A stretch of 64,000 bases of DNA from Sphaerochaeta globosa str. Buddy (GCF_000190435.1 NC_015152.1:2858458-2922457), one strand, 5' to 3'; counted from the first letter of the stretch, positions 51,711 through 61,323 are shown. The notes: generated by a model not told the origin, from the letters alone. A program made the numbers and translations.

Positions 51711-52438
51711 TGAAGCGCAAAAAACCTCCGAAGCCGGGTCGCATGCGACCTCTTTTCCTTGTAGCCCTGTTGTTTTTGCTAGCTCTTGTACTCAGCCTTC
51801 CCTTTGTGCTGTGGCTGCTTACGCCAAATCAGGATGTACAAGTCACCGTTTACGACAAGAGTGTAGCGACTTTAAAAGCCGAACAACACCAGAATCTGGG
51901 GTGGTTTCTCAGCCACTTCAAGGTTCCCACCCAAGAAGGTGAGCGTTTCAGGACACAAAAAACCTATCTGGGGTACCATCCAAAAAGTGAGAATCCAATT
52001 CGCGACCTTTCGAGCATGGATGAAAGAACCGATCTGCTTTATATTGCCGATACCTATGGTGTGTATAAAAGTGGTGAGGGCTTCTTACGCACTCTTTCAG
52101 AAGGGGAGAGCAATCTTATCTGGGGGGGAAGTAGTAATTCCGATGTCCAGGTTCTCCGTACCTTCCTCAATCGGGAATCCAGCAGTACCGTTGTTGCCGA
52201 ATACAACACCTTCGCCACCCCCACTCCCTCCTATGTACAGGCACAGATGTATGAAGTACTGGGAACCCGATGGACCGGATGGACCGGCATGTACGTCAAC
52301 GACCTCTCCAAAGGTGGGGAAACCCCTGCTTGGATTATGGACCTTTACGCCCAGAATTGGGAATTCTCCGGCAGCGGCATTTTGCTGTACAACACCGATG
52401 ATGAAATTGTGGTATTGAGAAACGGCATTGAGTTGTGA
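51710..52438 (+). CDS. Membrane-anchored N-terminal part of a split glycosidase-like protein
   Basis: A 242-residue product: basic N-terminus MKRKKPPKPGRMR, one membrane helix (about 14-37), then an extracytoplasmic domain with DLLYIADTYGVYKSGEG and NLIWGGSSNSDVQVL. The domain was not recognised by family. It ends at TGA 52436-52438, and the next gene starts in the same frame only nine bases later. The last residues (IVVLRNGIEL) and the following MTFSFTEKG read as one continuous beta-sheet segment, so I suspect a single protein of about 1059 residues broken by a nonsense codon. If translation restarts, the halves may still work together. Confidence 0.6.
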   Translation: MKRKKPPKPGRMRPLFLVALLFLLALVLSLPFVLWLLTPNQDVQVTVYDKSVATLKAEQHQNLGWFLSHFKVPTQEGERFRTQKTYLGYHPKSENPIRDLSSMDERTDLLYIADTYGVYKSGEGFLRTLSEGESNLIWGGSSNSDVQVLRTFLNRESSSTVVAEYNTFATPTPSYVQAQMYEVLGTRWTGWTGMYVNDLSKGGETPAWIMDLYAQNWEFSGSGILLYNTDDEIVVLRNGIEL

Positions 52439-52447
52439 CCTGAGCAC

Positions 52448-54889
52448 ATGACCTTCTCCTTTACCGAAAAAGGAACGGATATCCTGGGGCTCTCAGGCTC
52501 AACAGCCTACCGCCTTCTCTTTGATATTACCGAGCCGCTCGGTGGTACTGAGGTGTTGGCTACCTACAACCTTGATGTCACCGATACAGGAAAAGCGTTG
52601 CTCGATCAGTTTGGTATCCCCTCCTCCTTTGCCGCCATCCAGCTCAAGCAAACTGCAAACCACCGCTCGTATTATCTGGGAGGCAACTGGGCATACAGTA
52701 AACGGACATTGAATCTGTTTAGACTCAAAGGCTTGTACTCCTTACTAAAGACTGTTGCCACCGGGGAACGCGCTTTCACCTGGAAATTCTATTTCCCCAT
52801 CCTCAATGCAATCTTTGCCGAGGCTGAAGAGCGGAAAACCGAAATTTTACCTCCTCTTTCTCGTGAGATTGCCACTATTGCGCAGAGCAGAATGGTCAGC
52901 CGAGCCACCAGTACCACCCTCGAACTGTACAGCCAAGGAGCGTGGAAGCCCTACTTTGTGTATGGCATGAACCTGGGCATAGCCATGCCGGGTCGGTGGT
53001 TCACCGAGTTCCCCCAGGACAAGAGCCTGTACTACCGATGGATGGAGCAGATGGGAGAGCTTGGGGTGAATACCGTACGCATCTATACCCTGCTGGACCC
53101 ACAGTTCTACCAAGCCTTCGCACTGTACAACCGGATGCATCCCCAAAAGCCTCTGTTCCTCTTGCAGGAGGTATGGCCTGAAGAAGAGCCACCGGGACAC
53201 GATTACCTACAGCCTGCCTACCAGAAGGCCTTTGAAGAGGAAATCATCAACGTCGTCGATGCCATTCACGGGAAAGCCAGTATAGCTGAACGCAAAGGAA
53301 GAGCCTTCGGGGAGTATACCACCGATGTCTCCGCCTATGTACTGGGATATCTGGTGGGGCGCGAGCTCGAACCGCAGGAAGTGGAAGAGACCAATCTTTT
53401 GCACGCCGGCTACCGCTACAGCGGCCAATACATCAGTACTACAAAGGATGCGACACCCACCGAGAGCTGGCTTGCCCAAAGCTGTGACTACCTGCTCGCC
53501 TACGAACAGGAAACCTACGGTTGGCAACACCCCGTCTCCATCGTCAACTGGCCCACCCTCGACTATCTTGTCCACGAATCAGAGCGTGATGAGGATGGCA
53601 AGAAGGTGCGAGAATACAACGACCGTACTACGGTGGACATCAACCACTTGGTGGTTGGGAGCCGCAACCAAGTCGGTCTCTTCGGCTCGTACCACATCTA
53701 CCCCAACTATCCCGATTTCATGAACAACGAGCCCTCCTTTGAAGCGTATGAGGATGAGAATGGAAGGTTTCGCTACGGTGGGTACCTCAAGGCTTTTATG
53801 GAAGGACATCGACAGTACCCGGCTGTGGTTGCCGAGTTCGGTATTGCCACCGGCATGGGCAATGCCCATACAAGTCCCGATGGCTACAACCACGGAGGAC
53901 TTACCGAAAAACAGCAGGCAGAGGGCATTATCCGCATGTTCGAGGCCATGCAGGCTGAGGGCTACAGCGGGGGCATCATCTTTGAATGGATGGATGAGTG
54001 GGCAAAGAAAACTTGGACCACCGAACCTTACATGGTTCCCTATGAGCGGCAGATTCTGTGGCACAATGCCGTCGACCCCGAACAGAACTACGGTATTCTT
54101 GCCTATGAGTCGGTCAAACCAAAACGAAGCGGGAATTCGCTTCTCGGGGAAGGTTTGGTCCAGCGCATGGAAGTACGTTCAGACGCCTCCTTCCTGTATA
54201 TTGATATCACCTTGCAACGAGCATTGAACTTTGGAGCCGAGCAGGTAGTAGTCGGCATCGATACACTCTATCGCGACCGTGGAGAGCTCGCATATTCTGT
54301 CTTGCTCGACTATAAAGGGCCGTCCGGAATGGAGTATATAGTAGTGCTCGACTCCTTTGAGCATGCACGACTGCTCGCCTTACCGGAAGCGAACTATACC
54401 ACCTACCAATTCAGTACGGCGCCTTCCTTGCAAGAAGAAGGCCACTTTGAGCCGATGAGCAAACTGATCAACAAACGGCGGATGTTGGAGGACGGAACAG
54501 TAATCGAGGCAAAGTATGAGGATTCGAGCCACCTCAGATTCGGCAGTCTTGAGGGCAATACCAATCACTGGGACATGCAGGGAAAGGAGCTTTCCATCCG
54601 CATCCCCTGGACACGCATCAATGTCAGCGATCCTTCTTCTTCCCAAGTACTCGACGACGAGAAGCTCTACTACAGCGATCCGCTTCGCGACCAACTTGCC
54701 ACTACGGCAACCGATGGCATTGTGCTCAGCGTTGTGGTCTCTGATACAGGTAAACAAACCATCCTCGATGCACCGCAAGCACTACAGCTGACTCTTTCGG
54801 GATGGAACCAACCTATATACCAAGAACGACTGAAAGCAAGCTATGATTTGCTGAAGGCATATTTTGCCGAGGAGAGAGCACATGAATGA
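52448..54889 (+). CDS. Clan A glycoside-hydrolase-like protein, second part of the split gene
   Basis: An 813-residue product without its own signal peptide. Central sequence is a TIM-barrel glycosidase: YGMNLGIAMPGRWFTEFPQ, then GVNTVRIYTLLDPQFYQAF, SIVNWPTLDY, VAEFGIATGMGNAH (candidate nucleophile Glu) and GGIIFEWMDEWAKKTW. A C-terminal beta-sandwich of about 220 residues follows. It would trim or transglycosylate the polymer made by the GT2 synthase downstream. The start ATG 52448 has no good ribosome site, which supports the view that it is the remainder of a longer gene. Its end overlaps the next gene by 8 bases. Confidence 0.65.
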   Translation: MTFSFTEKGTDILGLSGSTAYRLLFDITEPLGGTEVLATYNLDVTDTGKALLDQFGIPSSFAAIQLKQTANHRSYYLGGNWAYSKRTLNLFRLKGLYSLLKTVATGERAFTWKFYFPILNAIFAEAEERKTEILPPLSREIATIAQSRMVSRATSTTLELYSQGAWKPYFVYGMNLGIAMPGRWFTEFPQDKSLYYRWMEQMGELGVNTVRIYTLLDPQFYQAFALYNRMHPQKPLFLLQEVWPEEEPPGHDYLQPAYQKAFEEEIINVVDAIHGKASIAERKGRAFGEYTTDVSAYVLGYLVGRELEPQEVEETNLLHAGYRYSGQYISTTKDATPTESWLAQSCDYLLAYEQETYGWQHPVSIVNWPTLDYLVHESERDEDGKKVREYNDRTTVDINHLVVGSRNQVGLFGSYHIYPNYPDFMNNEPSFEAYEDENGRFRYGGYLKAFMEGHRQYPAVVAEFGIATGMGNAHTSPDGYNHGGLTEKQQAEGIIRMFEAMQAEGYSGGIIFEWMDEWAKKTWTTEPYMVPYERQILWHNAVDPEQNYGILAYESVKPKRSGNSLLGEGLVQRMEVRSDASFLYIDITLQRALNFGAEQVVVGIDTLYRDRGELAYSVLLDYKGPSGMEYIVVLDSFEHARLLALPEANYTTYQFSTAPSLQEEGHFEPMSKLINKRRMLEDGTVIEAKYEDSSHLRFGSLEGNTNHWDMQGKELSIRIPWTRINVSDPSSSQVLDDEKLYYSDPLRDQLATTATDGIVLSVVVSDTGKQTILDAPQALQLTLSGWNQPIYQERLKASYDLLKAYFAEERAHE

Positions 54890-56870
54890 CCTTACCAAAC
54901 CCGTACAGGTTGCAGAAGACTTGTGGTGGGTCGGTTCAGAGGGAATCCATCAGAGTTTACAGTGCAATCCATTTCTCTACATCAAGGATGGACTGGGCAT
55001 TCTCTTCGACCCGGGCTCAACCTTGGACGGCCACATTGTCCTGGAGAAAACCAAGAGTTTACTCCCGCTTTCCAATCTCAAAGCCATCGTATGCAGCCAT
55101 CAGGACCCGGATTTGTGTTCGGCCATTCCCCTCTTTGAAGAAGCCGGCTTCAAAGGGGACATCTGCTGCCATGAGCGTACAGCGCTGTTGATTCAGTACT
55201 ATGGGGTGAAAAGCCCTTTCTATATCGTAAACCACCATTTCTATTCCTATACCTTGGGTAAGAATGCCAGTATCGGTTTCATCTTCGCTCCCTACCTCCA
55301 CTTCCCAGGTTCCATCATGAGCTATCTGCCGGACCAGCAGGTTCTTATCAGCGGCGACCTCTTCGGTTCGATCACCGCCGATTGGCACCTATATGCCGAT
55401 GAGAACTATCTCGATGGCATGAAGGCATTCCACGAAGTCTACATGCCCAGCCATGAAATTCTTGCATCTGCCATGCAAAGCCTGGAAAGCTACCCCATTT
55501 CCCTCATCTGCCCCCAGCATGGTTCAATTATCAAAGAGAACATTGAGCTCTCTATCTCAACGCTCAAGGCCATGCCATGCGGCCTGTTTCTGCAACCCCG
55601 TCTCCAAACGCTTCCTGTTGATGGTGGCGTTCGCTCCCTGCTCGACCAAGTGGTTCTCCGCTTGATAACCATCCATGGGGAGCAAGAAGTTAAAAAGACA
55701 TTTGAGAATTCTCCTTTCTCCCTTGCGATCAAAAAGCGGCAAATAGCAAAGACCACCATCGCCGAGGACCAGATGTGGGAGAGCTTTTTCTCGTTCATCG
55801 AGGAAAGGAGGGGGGTGAGCTACCTCTCTTCCATCTCTTCACTGGTGGAATTGCTCGGAAAACAATACGGCCTTACCATTCCTTTGGCTTTCTCCACCCT
55901 CATTGTCGATTCAGAGCGTAAGTTTAAGGAAAAGGAAGCCGAACTCAAGGCGTTGGAAGAACGTCTCAAGGACTTGGAAGAGAGCATGTACCGCGATCCA
56001 GTGACCAAGCTCTACAACAAGGAATTTCACCAAGCCTTCTTAGTAAAAGAACTGGCCTTGGGCTCTTCCGTAGTCTCCTTGGTGCTCAGTATCGACAACT
56101 TGGAACGAATCAATCTCGATTTCGGAAGCAGCGAAGGGGACCGCACCATGCGCATCCTTTCAGAACTTCTGATCCAGAGCGTTGAACCGAAGGTCCAGGT
56201 ATGTCGTATCACCGGGGGAATGTTCGCTCTCTTATGTACTTCCCTGACCAAGGAAGAAGCCTTACAGCGGGCTGCAAAACTGCGAAATCTCATAGCAGAG
56301 GAGGACCGATTCATCGTCCCGATTACGGTGTCGATGGGAATTATCCACTCTGATGAAATTGACGAAGCCAGTCGTGAGGATGTGACGCTCATGGCAGCCT
56401 ATATCAATCAAAACGCAGCGTTCCGACTCCGTCTTGCCAAAAAGAGTGGAGCCGGGGGAATTATTGACTGCTCTACAAGCGAAGTGGGGAGCCGCTCAGC
56501 CTATACCATTCTCCTGGTGGATGTTCCGGGTTTCTCCCGGGATTTGCTCAAACAAACCTTGGAAAAACAGCGCTACCGTGTGGTGGTTGCCGACAATGGA
56601 CTGGAAGCGAAAAACAAGTTGCTCTTGGGTGGCATTGATCTGATTGTATGTGAATTGCTCATCCCCAAGCTCAGTGGCCTGACCCTTCGCAAGGAATTGC
56701 TCAGAGAACCTCTCACCGCAAAAATCCCCTTCATTCTCATGTCGGTTAACAAGCAGGAACAGACTGTCAGAAGAGCTTTCGACTTAGGCATCCAACACTT
56801 TTTCGCCCGCCCCTTGGCCTTGTATGAGTTGACTGGCCTCGTCAACCTCATTGCAGAAAAGGGGGCCTAA
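54882..56870 (+). CDS. ODP-like di-iron MBL domain fused to degenerate GGDEF and pseudo-receiver
   Basis: A 662-residue cytoplasmic protein in three parts. Residues 1-230 form a metallo-beta-lactamase fold of the flavodiiron/oxygen-binding ODP type, with ligands His73, Asp75, Asp77 (SHQDPD), His140 (YLHFPGS), Asp159 (SGDLFG) and His213 (PQHGS), and no flavodoxin domain. A coiled coil near 355-375 leads to a GGDEF fold, whose signature is GGMFA at 445-449 in place of GGDEF, so it is probably inactive. The C-terminal receiver (about 540-660) has Glu591 in place of the phosphoacceptor Asp. I infer an oxygen- or NO-sensing adaptor that talks to the synthase gene starting at 56872. ATG 54882 follows GAGGAGAG. 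Confidence 0.82.
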   Translation: MNDLTKPVQVAEDLWWVGSEGIHQSLQCNPFLYIKDGLGILFDPGSTLDGHIVLEKTKSLLPLSNLKAIVCSHQDPDLCSAIPLFEEAGFKGDICCHERTALLIQYYGVKSPFYIVNHHFYSYTLGKNASIGFIFAPYLHFPGSIMSYLPDQQVLISGDLFGSITADWHLYADENYLDGMKAFHEVYMPSHEILASAMQSLESYPISLICPQHGSIIKENIELSISTLKAMPCGLFLQPRLQTLPVDGGVRSLLDQVVLRLITIHGEQEVKKTFENSPFSLAIKKRQIAKTTIAEDQMWESFFSFIEERRGVSYLSSISSLVELLGKQYGLTIPLAFSTLIVDSERKFKEKEAELKALEERLKDLEESMYRDPVTKLYNKEFHQAFLVKELALGSSVVSLVLSIDNLERINLDFGSSEGDRTMRILSELLIQSVEPKVQVCRITGGMFALLCTSLTKEEALQRAAKLRNLIAEEDRFIVPITVSMGIIHSDEIDEASREDVTLMAAYINQNAAFRLRLAKKSGAGGIIDCSTSEVGSRSAYTILLVDVPGFSRDLLKQTLEKQRYRVVVADNGLEAKNKLLLGGIDLIVCELLIPKLSGLTLRKELLREPLTAKIPFILMSVNKQEQTVRRAFDLGIQHFFARPLALYELTGLVNLIAEKGA

Positions 56871-56871
56871 G

Positions 56872-59721
56872 GTGTCCAGCAACTTCGCCATCATCATGAC
56901 CTTTGCCGTAGTGGCACTCAACCTTTTCGTTTTGGCCAGCCTTGTATGCCTGCGCTTGGTACGAGCGAGGAGAAAGCGCAAACTTGAGCATACAGAAGTT
57001 TTGTTTTTAGCCCAGCTTGAGGCAGAAACACCAGACTTCTCAACCTTTAGGGCCAGGACCCTGCTCCAGCTTTACAGCAGGCTGTGCGACAGTCTGCAGT
57101 TGGAAGCCTCAGTGCATGACAGCATTCTGAGCTTTCTTTGCACATCCCCCTTCGTCAAGAAACAGACCAAACGCCTGAAATCCCCTTTTTTCATCAGACG
57201 CATTGAGGCTGCAGTCCGTCTCAAGCCACTGCTCTGTCTTAGTGAATACCGAACACTGTTTTTACAGGTGCTATCTGCAGAAAAAAGCCAAGTCGTTACG
57301 CTGTACCTATTCCAAGCCCTCACCTGGGTACAGGAGAAGCGTGCCATCATTCCCATGCTCAGACGCCTAAGCAGGGCGACTCCGTGGATGGCAGGCCGCT
57401 ACCGGGCCCTCTTGATCAGCTATGAATTCCAATTGTTGCCCTATCTGAAAAAGCGACTTTCCGTCGACCGCATGTACCTTGGGCTTCTCATCTGTGAATA
57501 TGCCGCTCTATATCCCACCGATGTACTGAAGTCCTATCTGGTCCGTCACGCACAAAGTAAGAATATCCAAGTCCGTAAGAGTGCGTTGTTCGCTTTATGC
57601 CAACATTTTCCTGAGGAACTGCTCAAACCTGAGTTCTTGGAAAGTCCCTTTCCAAGCACAAAACTCTCTGTAATCCGCGCATATGCACGCATCGGGGATA
57701 AACGATACATCCCTGCCCTCTTGGCATACAGCAAGTACACTTCAATGCGCGACCAATTGGTGCAAAGTCTTTCCGAGATGGCCTATAAGGACCCTACGCT
57801 GCTCAATGACTTTTTGTTGCGGTTTGAGAAGGCCCGCAGTAAAAGCGAAGCAATCGTTTTAGCCAAAGTGCTGGATAACCGTCTGACCTACATCCTGAGT
57901 GCCTACCAAGGGGATTTGGATGCACAGCTCGTCAATCTGGTTACCAGGTTGGCTGAAGAGAAACATATCAGCGGTTTGGTGCAATTTCTCAATACCAATA
58001 CCGATATCCACAAACAAGAGCAGTTGGTAGCACTGGTCAGGAAAATTGCCAAGCGCAACAAGCAGCTCAAGCTCTTGTTCTTCGCCTACCTGCATCCGTC
58101 TGTGTATCAAACACTGAACCTCTCCAAGCCGGAGGTAGTCAAACCTTCAGCACAAGCACATCAGGAGAAACCCCAACGACTGAATCTGATTCTCCTTTTG
58201 ATTCTCACCCTTCTGATCTTCCCCTTGATCATCCTCCTCTCAGAAATTCCCAACCTCATCGACTTGAGTTTGGGAGAATTTCTTTCCCTGTATGTAGTCC
58301 GCTTCAATTACTTATTGGTCTACTATTCGGTTACGATCAATGTCATCTATCTTGCCATGCTGGCCATTTCGTATCGGGGGGCGGGAGTACAGAATCGACT
58401 CTGGAGGGCAAAGGATACACGCATGCTTTTCACCAAAGGGGTGCTTCCTTCGGTCTCGATCATAGCTCCGGCCTACAATGAGGCGGCCAATATTATTGAG
58501 AGCACCAATAGCCTGCTCAACCAGCAATACCCCGACTTTGAGCTGATTGTTGTCAACGACGGGTCCAAGGACGACACGCTTAAAAAGTTGATCATGTACT
58601 TCAACTTGGAAAAACGCGACCAGTTGGTCCCCAAGAGGCTGAAAACACGAGCGCTGAGGGGAATCTACAAGAACAAGAACATTCCCAACCTGATTGTGGT
58701 GGACAAGGTGAACGGGGGGAAGGCCGACTCGCTGAACCTGGGGCTGAATGTCGCTACCAAAGTATTCTTCTGCGGCATCGATGCCGATTCCTTGCTGGAA
58801 CCCGATGCCCTGCTCAGGGCGGTCTCGGTGATGCTCGACCACAGTACCGAGAGTATTGCCAGCGGCGGCAATATTTGCCCGGTAAACGGCTGTGATGTCG
58901 AATTGGGCAATTTGGACTCGATCGGCTTGCCGTCGAAGTTCCTTCCCCGGCTTCAGAGTCTTGAATATATCCGTTCCTTCATGACCGGCCGCGTAGGTTG
59001 GGCGCGCTTGAATATGCTGCTGATCATCAGCGGAGCCTTCGGCATATTCCATCGTGACCGTGCAATTGCCACCGGCGGTTACCTTACCAAGAGCGGCAAG
59101 TATCACAAGGACACAGTGGGTGAGGATATGGAGTTGGTGGTCAGGCTTTCACGCTACATGCGTGAACGCAAGCTTCCCTATCGGGTGCAGTATGCAAGCA
59201 ATGCCAACTGCTGGACCGAGGTCCCCGAGAAGTGGAAAGTCCTGCATCGCCAGCGGGACCGCTGGCATCGCGGGCTCATCGATATCCTGCTCTTCCACAG
59301 CACCATGATAGCCAATCCCCGCTACGGACGGCTTGGTATGGCGGGCATGCTCTACTACTTCATCTTTGAGCTGCTCGGACCGTTTGTGGAAGCACAAGGG
59401 TTGTTGTTTGTGTTCATCGGAGCCCTCATGGGTCTGATAAACCTTCCCATCGCCCTTGCCTTGTTCACCTCTACCATTCTCTTGGGGATTCTTGTCTCAC
59501 TCTCCGCTCTGCTTATCAGCGAGTTCGACCGTCCGCTCTACTCAAAGCGGGATATGTTGCGTTTGGTGTGGATGGCAATCATCGAGAATTTCGGAGTACG
59601 CCAAGTGATCAGCTTGTGGCGGGTGAGCGCCTATTTCAGCGCCATGCGTAAGAACCGCGGATGGGGGGCACAGGTGAGGACGGGCTTCAAGGCCGGTGGG
59701 GCACAAACGAAAACGAAGTAA
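56872..59721 (+). CDS. Processive family 2 glycosyltransferase with HEAT-like repeats
   Basis: A 949-residue inner-membrane polysaccharide synthase. One helix at about 5-24 precedes 370 residues of paired helices resembling HEAT repeats. After two helices (about 438-505) comes the GT2 domain, with SIIAPAYNEA near 528, VVNDGSKDD, GGKADSLNLGLN, GIDADS near 636, TVGEDMEL and the processive motif QRDRW near 792. Four C-terminal helices complete the channel. The arrangement recalls cellulose and beta-glucan synthases, but no PilZ domain is seen. GTG 56872 is one base after the previous stop, with GGGGG upstream. Repeats may receive the signal of the ODP-like protein. Confidence 0.88.
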   Translation: MSSNFAIIMTFAVVALNLFVLASLVCLRLVRARRKRKLEHTEVLFLAQLEAETPDFSTFRARTLLQLYSRLCDSLQLEASVHDSILSFLCTSPFVKKQTKRLKSPFFIRRIEAAVRLKPLLCLSEYRTLFLQVLSAEKSQVVTLYLFQALTWVQEKRAIIPMLRRLSRATPWMAGRYRALLISYEFQLLPYLKKRLSVDRMYLGLLICEYAALYPTDVLKSYLVRHAQSKNIQVRKSALFALCQHFPEELLKPEFLESPFPSTKLSVIRAYARIGDKRYIPALLAYSKYTSMRDQLVQSLSEMAYKDPTLLNDFLLRFEKARSKSEAIVLAKVLDNRLTYILSAYQGDLDAQLVNLVTRLAEEKHISGLVQFLNTNTDIHKQEQLVALVRKIAKRNKQLKLLFFAYLHPSVYQTLNLSKPEVVKPSAQAHQEKPQRLNLILLLILTLLIFPLIILLSEIPNLIDLSLGEFLSLYVVRFNYLLVYYSVTINVIYLAMLAISYRGAGVQNRLWRAKDTRMLFTKGVLPSVSIIAPAYNEAANIIESTNSLLNQQYPDFELIVVNDGSKDDTLKKLIMYFNLEKRDQLVPKRLKTRALRGIYKNKNIPNLIVVDKVNGGKADSLNLGLNVATKVFFCGIDADSLLEPDALLRAVSVMLDHSTESIASGGNICPVNGCDVELGNLDSIGLPSKFLPRLQSLEYIRSFMTGRVGWARLNMLLIISGAFGIFHRDRAIATGGYLTKSGKYHKDTVGEDMELVVRLSRYMRERKLPYRVQYASNANCWTEVPEKWKVLHRQRDRWHRGLIDILLFHSTMIANPRYGRLGMAGMLYYFIFELLGPFVEAQGLLFVFIGALMGLINLPIALALFTSTILLGILVSLSALLISEFDRPLYSKRDMLRLVWMAIIENFGVRQVISLWRVSAYFSAMRKNRGWGAQVRTGFKAGGAQTKTK

Positions 59722-60433
59722 TAACCATGTCGGCGGGCCTTACCGGTATTGTTCCCTGATAGAGCCAGAAGTTGATGCGGAACCGAACCTTCCCCTCGGT
59801 GGGGCTTGGGCGATGGTGCCACTGCTTGATCAGCATGGTACTACTCTCCATTTGGTCGGGGTCGACAGAGCCGTGGTAGGACGAAAAGGTTACCCCATCA
59901 GCTGTCCAGACAATGCGATGGGTCGTTACATTGCCGTTCAAAGCCGGCTTGAAGACGAAAATGCGTGAGGGATCGGCATAGGGCTGGACCACATATTGAA
60001 ACAAAGTCCCACTTGGTTGTCCCCATGCTGCAAACTCAATGTCTATTTCCCGGTTGTACTCTTGTGGTGCGGTATCCCAGGTAAAGAAACCTGCCACCAC
60101 GTTTGGGTCGTACTGCTGGATGTCAGTCTCAACAGTGAATGTATAGGTACCGTACCCGACCCGCTCACGGGTGAATATCTCAGTAGCCCACCACGTTCCC
60201 TGCTGCTCTTGTATGGTCAGATGCAAGCCCCAGTCGTCGACCCAGACTGCATCCTCGGTTCCCCGAAAGTAGTTCGGTCCGGGGGCTGTAGGGGTAAGAC
60301 TGGACTTCATTCTCCAGTGCAGGTTGCCGAATTCCAGTTCCCTCGGACCGGTCTTCACTAGAGGAACGTCTTGTGCGTACAGGGTGCAGGAAAGCAAACT
60401 TACCAACGCCAATAGAACCCATAAAGCTTTCAT
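59687..60433 (-). CDS. Secreted GH16 beta-glucanase-like protein
   Basis: A 248-residue protein with signal peptide MKALWVLLALVSLLSCTLYA. The GH16 jelly roll has RVGYGTYTFTVETDI and the catalytic motif REIDIEFAAWG (Glu-x-Asp-x-x-Glu type, near 131-141), then the aromatic QPSGTLFQYVVQPY. Such enzymes cut beta-1,3 or beta-1,3-1,4 glucans. It overlaps the end of the synthase gene by 35 bases on the opposite strand and follows the deacetylase by 2 bases, so a surface beta-glucan is a plausible product of the locus. ATG 60433 follows GGGAGG. Confidence 0.85.
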   Translation of the reverse strand: MKALWVLLALVSLLSCTLYAQDVPLVKTGPRELEFGNLHWRMKSSLTPTAPGPNYFRGTEDAVWVDDWGLHLTIQEQQGTWWATEIFTRERVGYGTYTFTVETDIQQYDPNVVAGFFTWDTAPQEYNREIDIEFAAWGQPSGTLFQYVVQPYADPSRIFVFKPALNGNVTTHRIVWTADGVTFSSYHGSVDPDQMESSTMLIKQWHHRPSPTEGKVRFRINFWLYQGTIPVRPADMVITSFSFVPHRP

Positions 60434-60435
60434 AC

Positions 60436-61323
60436 CTACCTCCCGGTCAAGACAAGCACCTTCTGCACAAAGACATCGGTACTGTAGTTCTCCACATTCA
60501 TTGCCCCGATTTCCCATACATTGAGGTTTTTTGTCAACACTGCCTGGGGGATGCTGGTCCTGATCGCCTGGTACCCCGAGGCGCGGGCTTCATCGATGAT
60601 ACTGCGTTCCCCTGCCCCGTTTCCGAACGGCAGAGCCAAAACGGTGACACCCTCGGCTGTCTGTTCCTCGATAAGGCGCTTGGAGGTATCCGCCTCATGA
60701 CGGATTTCCTCAACGCTGAGTTGCCCCATCATCCGATGGGTGAGCGAGTGTGATTCAAAGTAGAATAGTTTTCTGCCTGAGAGCGTTCGGTAATCACTCA
60801 TCTGCCGCACTTGCTCCCAGCTCATGTAGCCCACTTCTCCGATGAAGTTGGGAACCAGGAAAATGGTAGCCTCAAGTTCATACTGACGAAAGAGCGGATA
60901 GACGATGGCATACAGGGAAAGGTCTCCGTCATCAAAGGTAATGATCACCTGGTCGGTGGTCGCTTTGGAGCCCTTGGCCAATACATCCCTGAAATTGGTG
61001 ATGGTGAAATTCCGTTTGAGAAAAGCCAGGTCGTGCTCAAAATTATAGAGATCGCGATTGTAGACATTCCCCGTCCTGCCGAACACGATATTGTGGTAGA
61101 GCACTACCAAGAGCTTGGGATCCTTTCTTTGGGGAACCTGAACGGTACTATCCAAGCCCGGCAGCGTCTGTACGGGAAGCAGGCCCTGCTCATGGGTACT
61201 CCAATATCGTACTGCAGGGGCTTCTGTTCTACTGAGCGGCGCACTTTGCTGTTCGGGGACCACCTCCGCCGATACAGCGAGCATAAGGGTGAGCAAAATT
61301 AGGGTAAGCAGGTATTTTTTCAT
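60436..61323 (-). CDS. Secreted polysaccharide deacetylase (NodB domain)
   Basis: A 295-residue exported protein: signal peptide MKKYLLTLILLTLMLAVSA, then a NodB domain with LLVVLYHNIVFG, VIITFDDGDLSLYA (TFDDG motif), ESHSLTHRMM (His metal ligands) and ALPFGNGAGE. This resembles PgaB/IcaB-like deacetylases, so N-acetylated or O-acetylated sugar polymers could be substrates. Its ATG overlaps the stop of the CruF-like gene, so it is transcribed with the carotenoid genes as well as with the GH16 gene. Confidence 0.88.
   Translation of the reverse strand: MKKYLLTLILLTLMLAVSAEVVPEQQSAPLSRTEAPAVRYWSTHEQGLLPVQTLPGLDSTVQVPQRKDPKLLVVLYHNIVFGRTGNVYNRDLYNFEHDLAFLKRNFTITNFRDVLAKGSKATTDQVIITFDDGDLSLYAIVYPLFRQYELEATIFLVPNFIGEVGYMSWEQVRQMSDYRTLSGRKLFYFESHSLTHRMMGQLSVEEIRHEADTSKRLIEEQTAEGVTVLALPFGNGAGERSIIDEARASGYQAIRTSIPQAVLTKNLNVWEIGAMNVENYSTDVFVQKVLVLTGR

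Noticed and set aside
52436-52438. TGA read as selenocysteine
   Set aside because: The residue sits in an extracytoplasmic beta-region with no redox motif, and no selenocysteine-type hairpin was seen just downstream. A nonsense change or a split gene is simpler.
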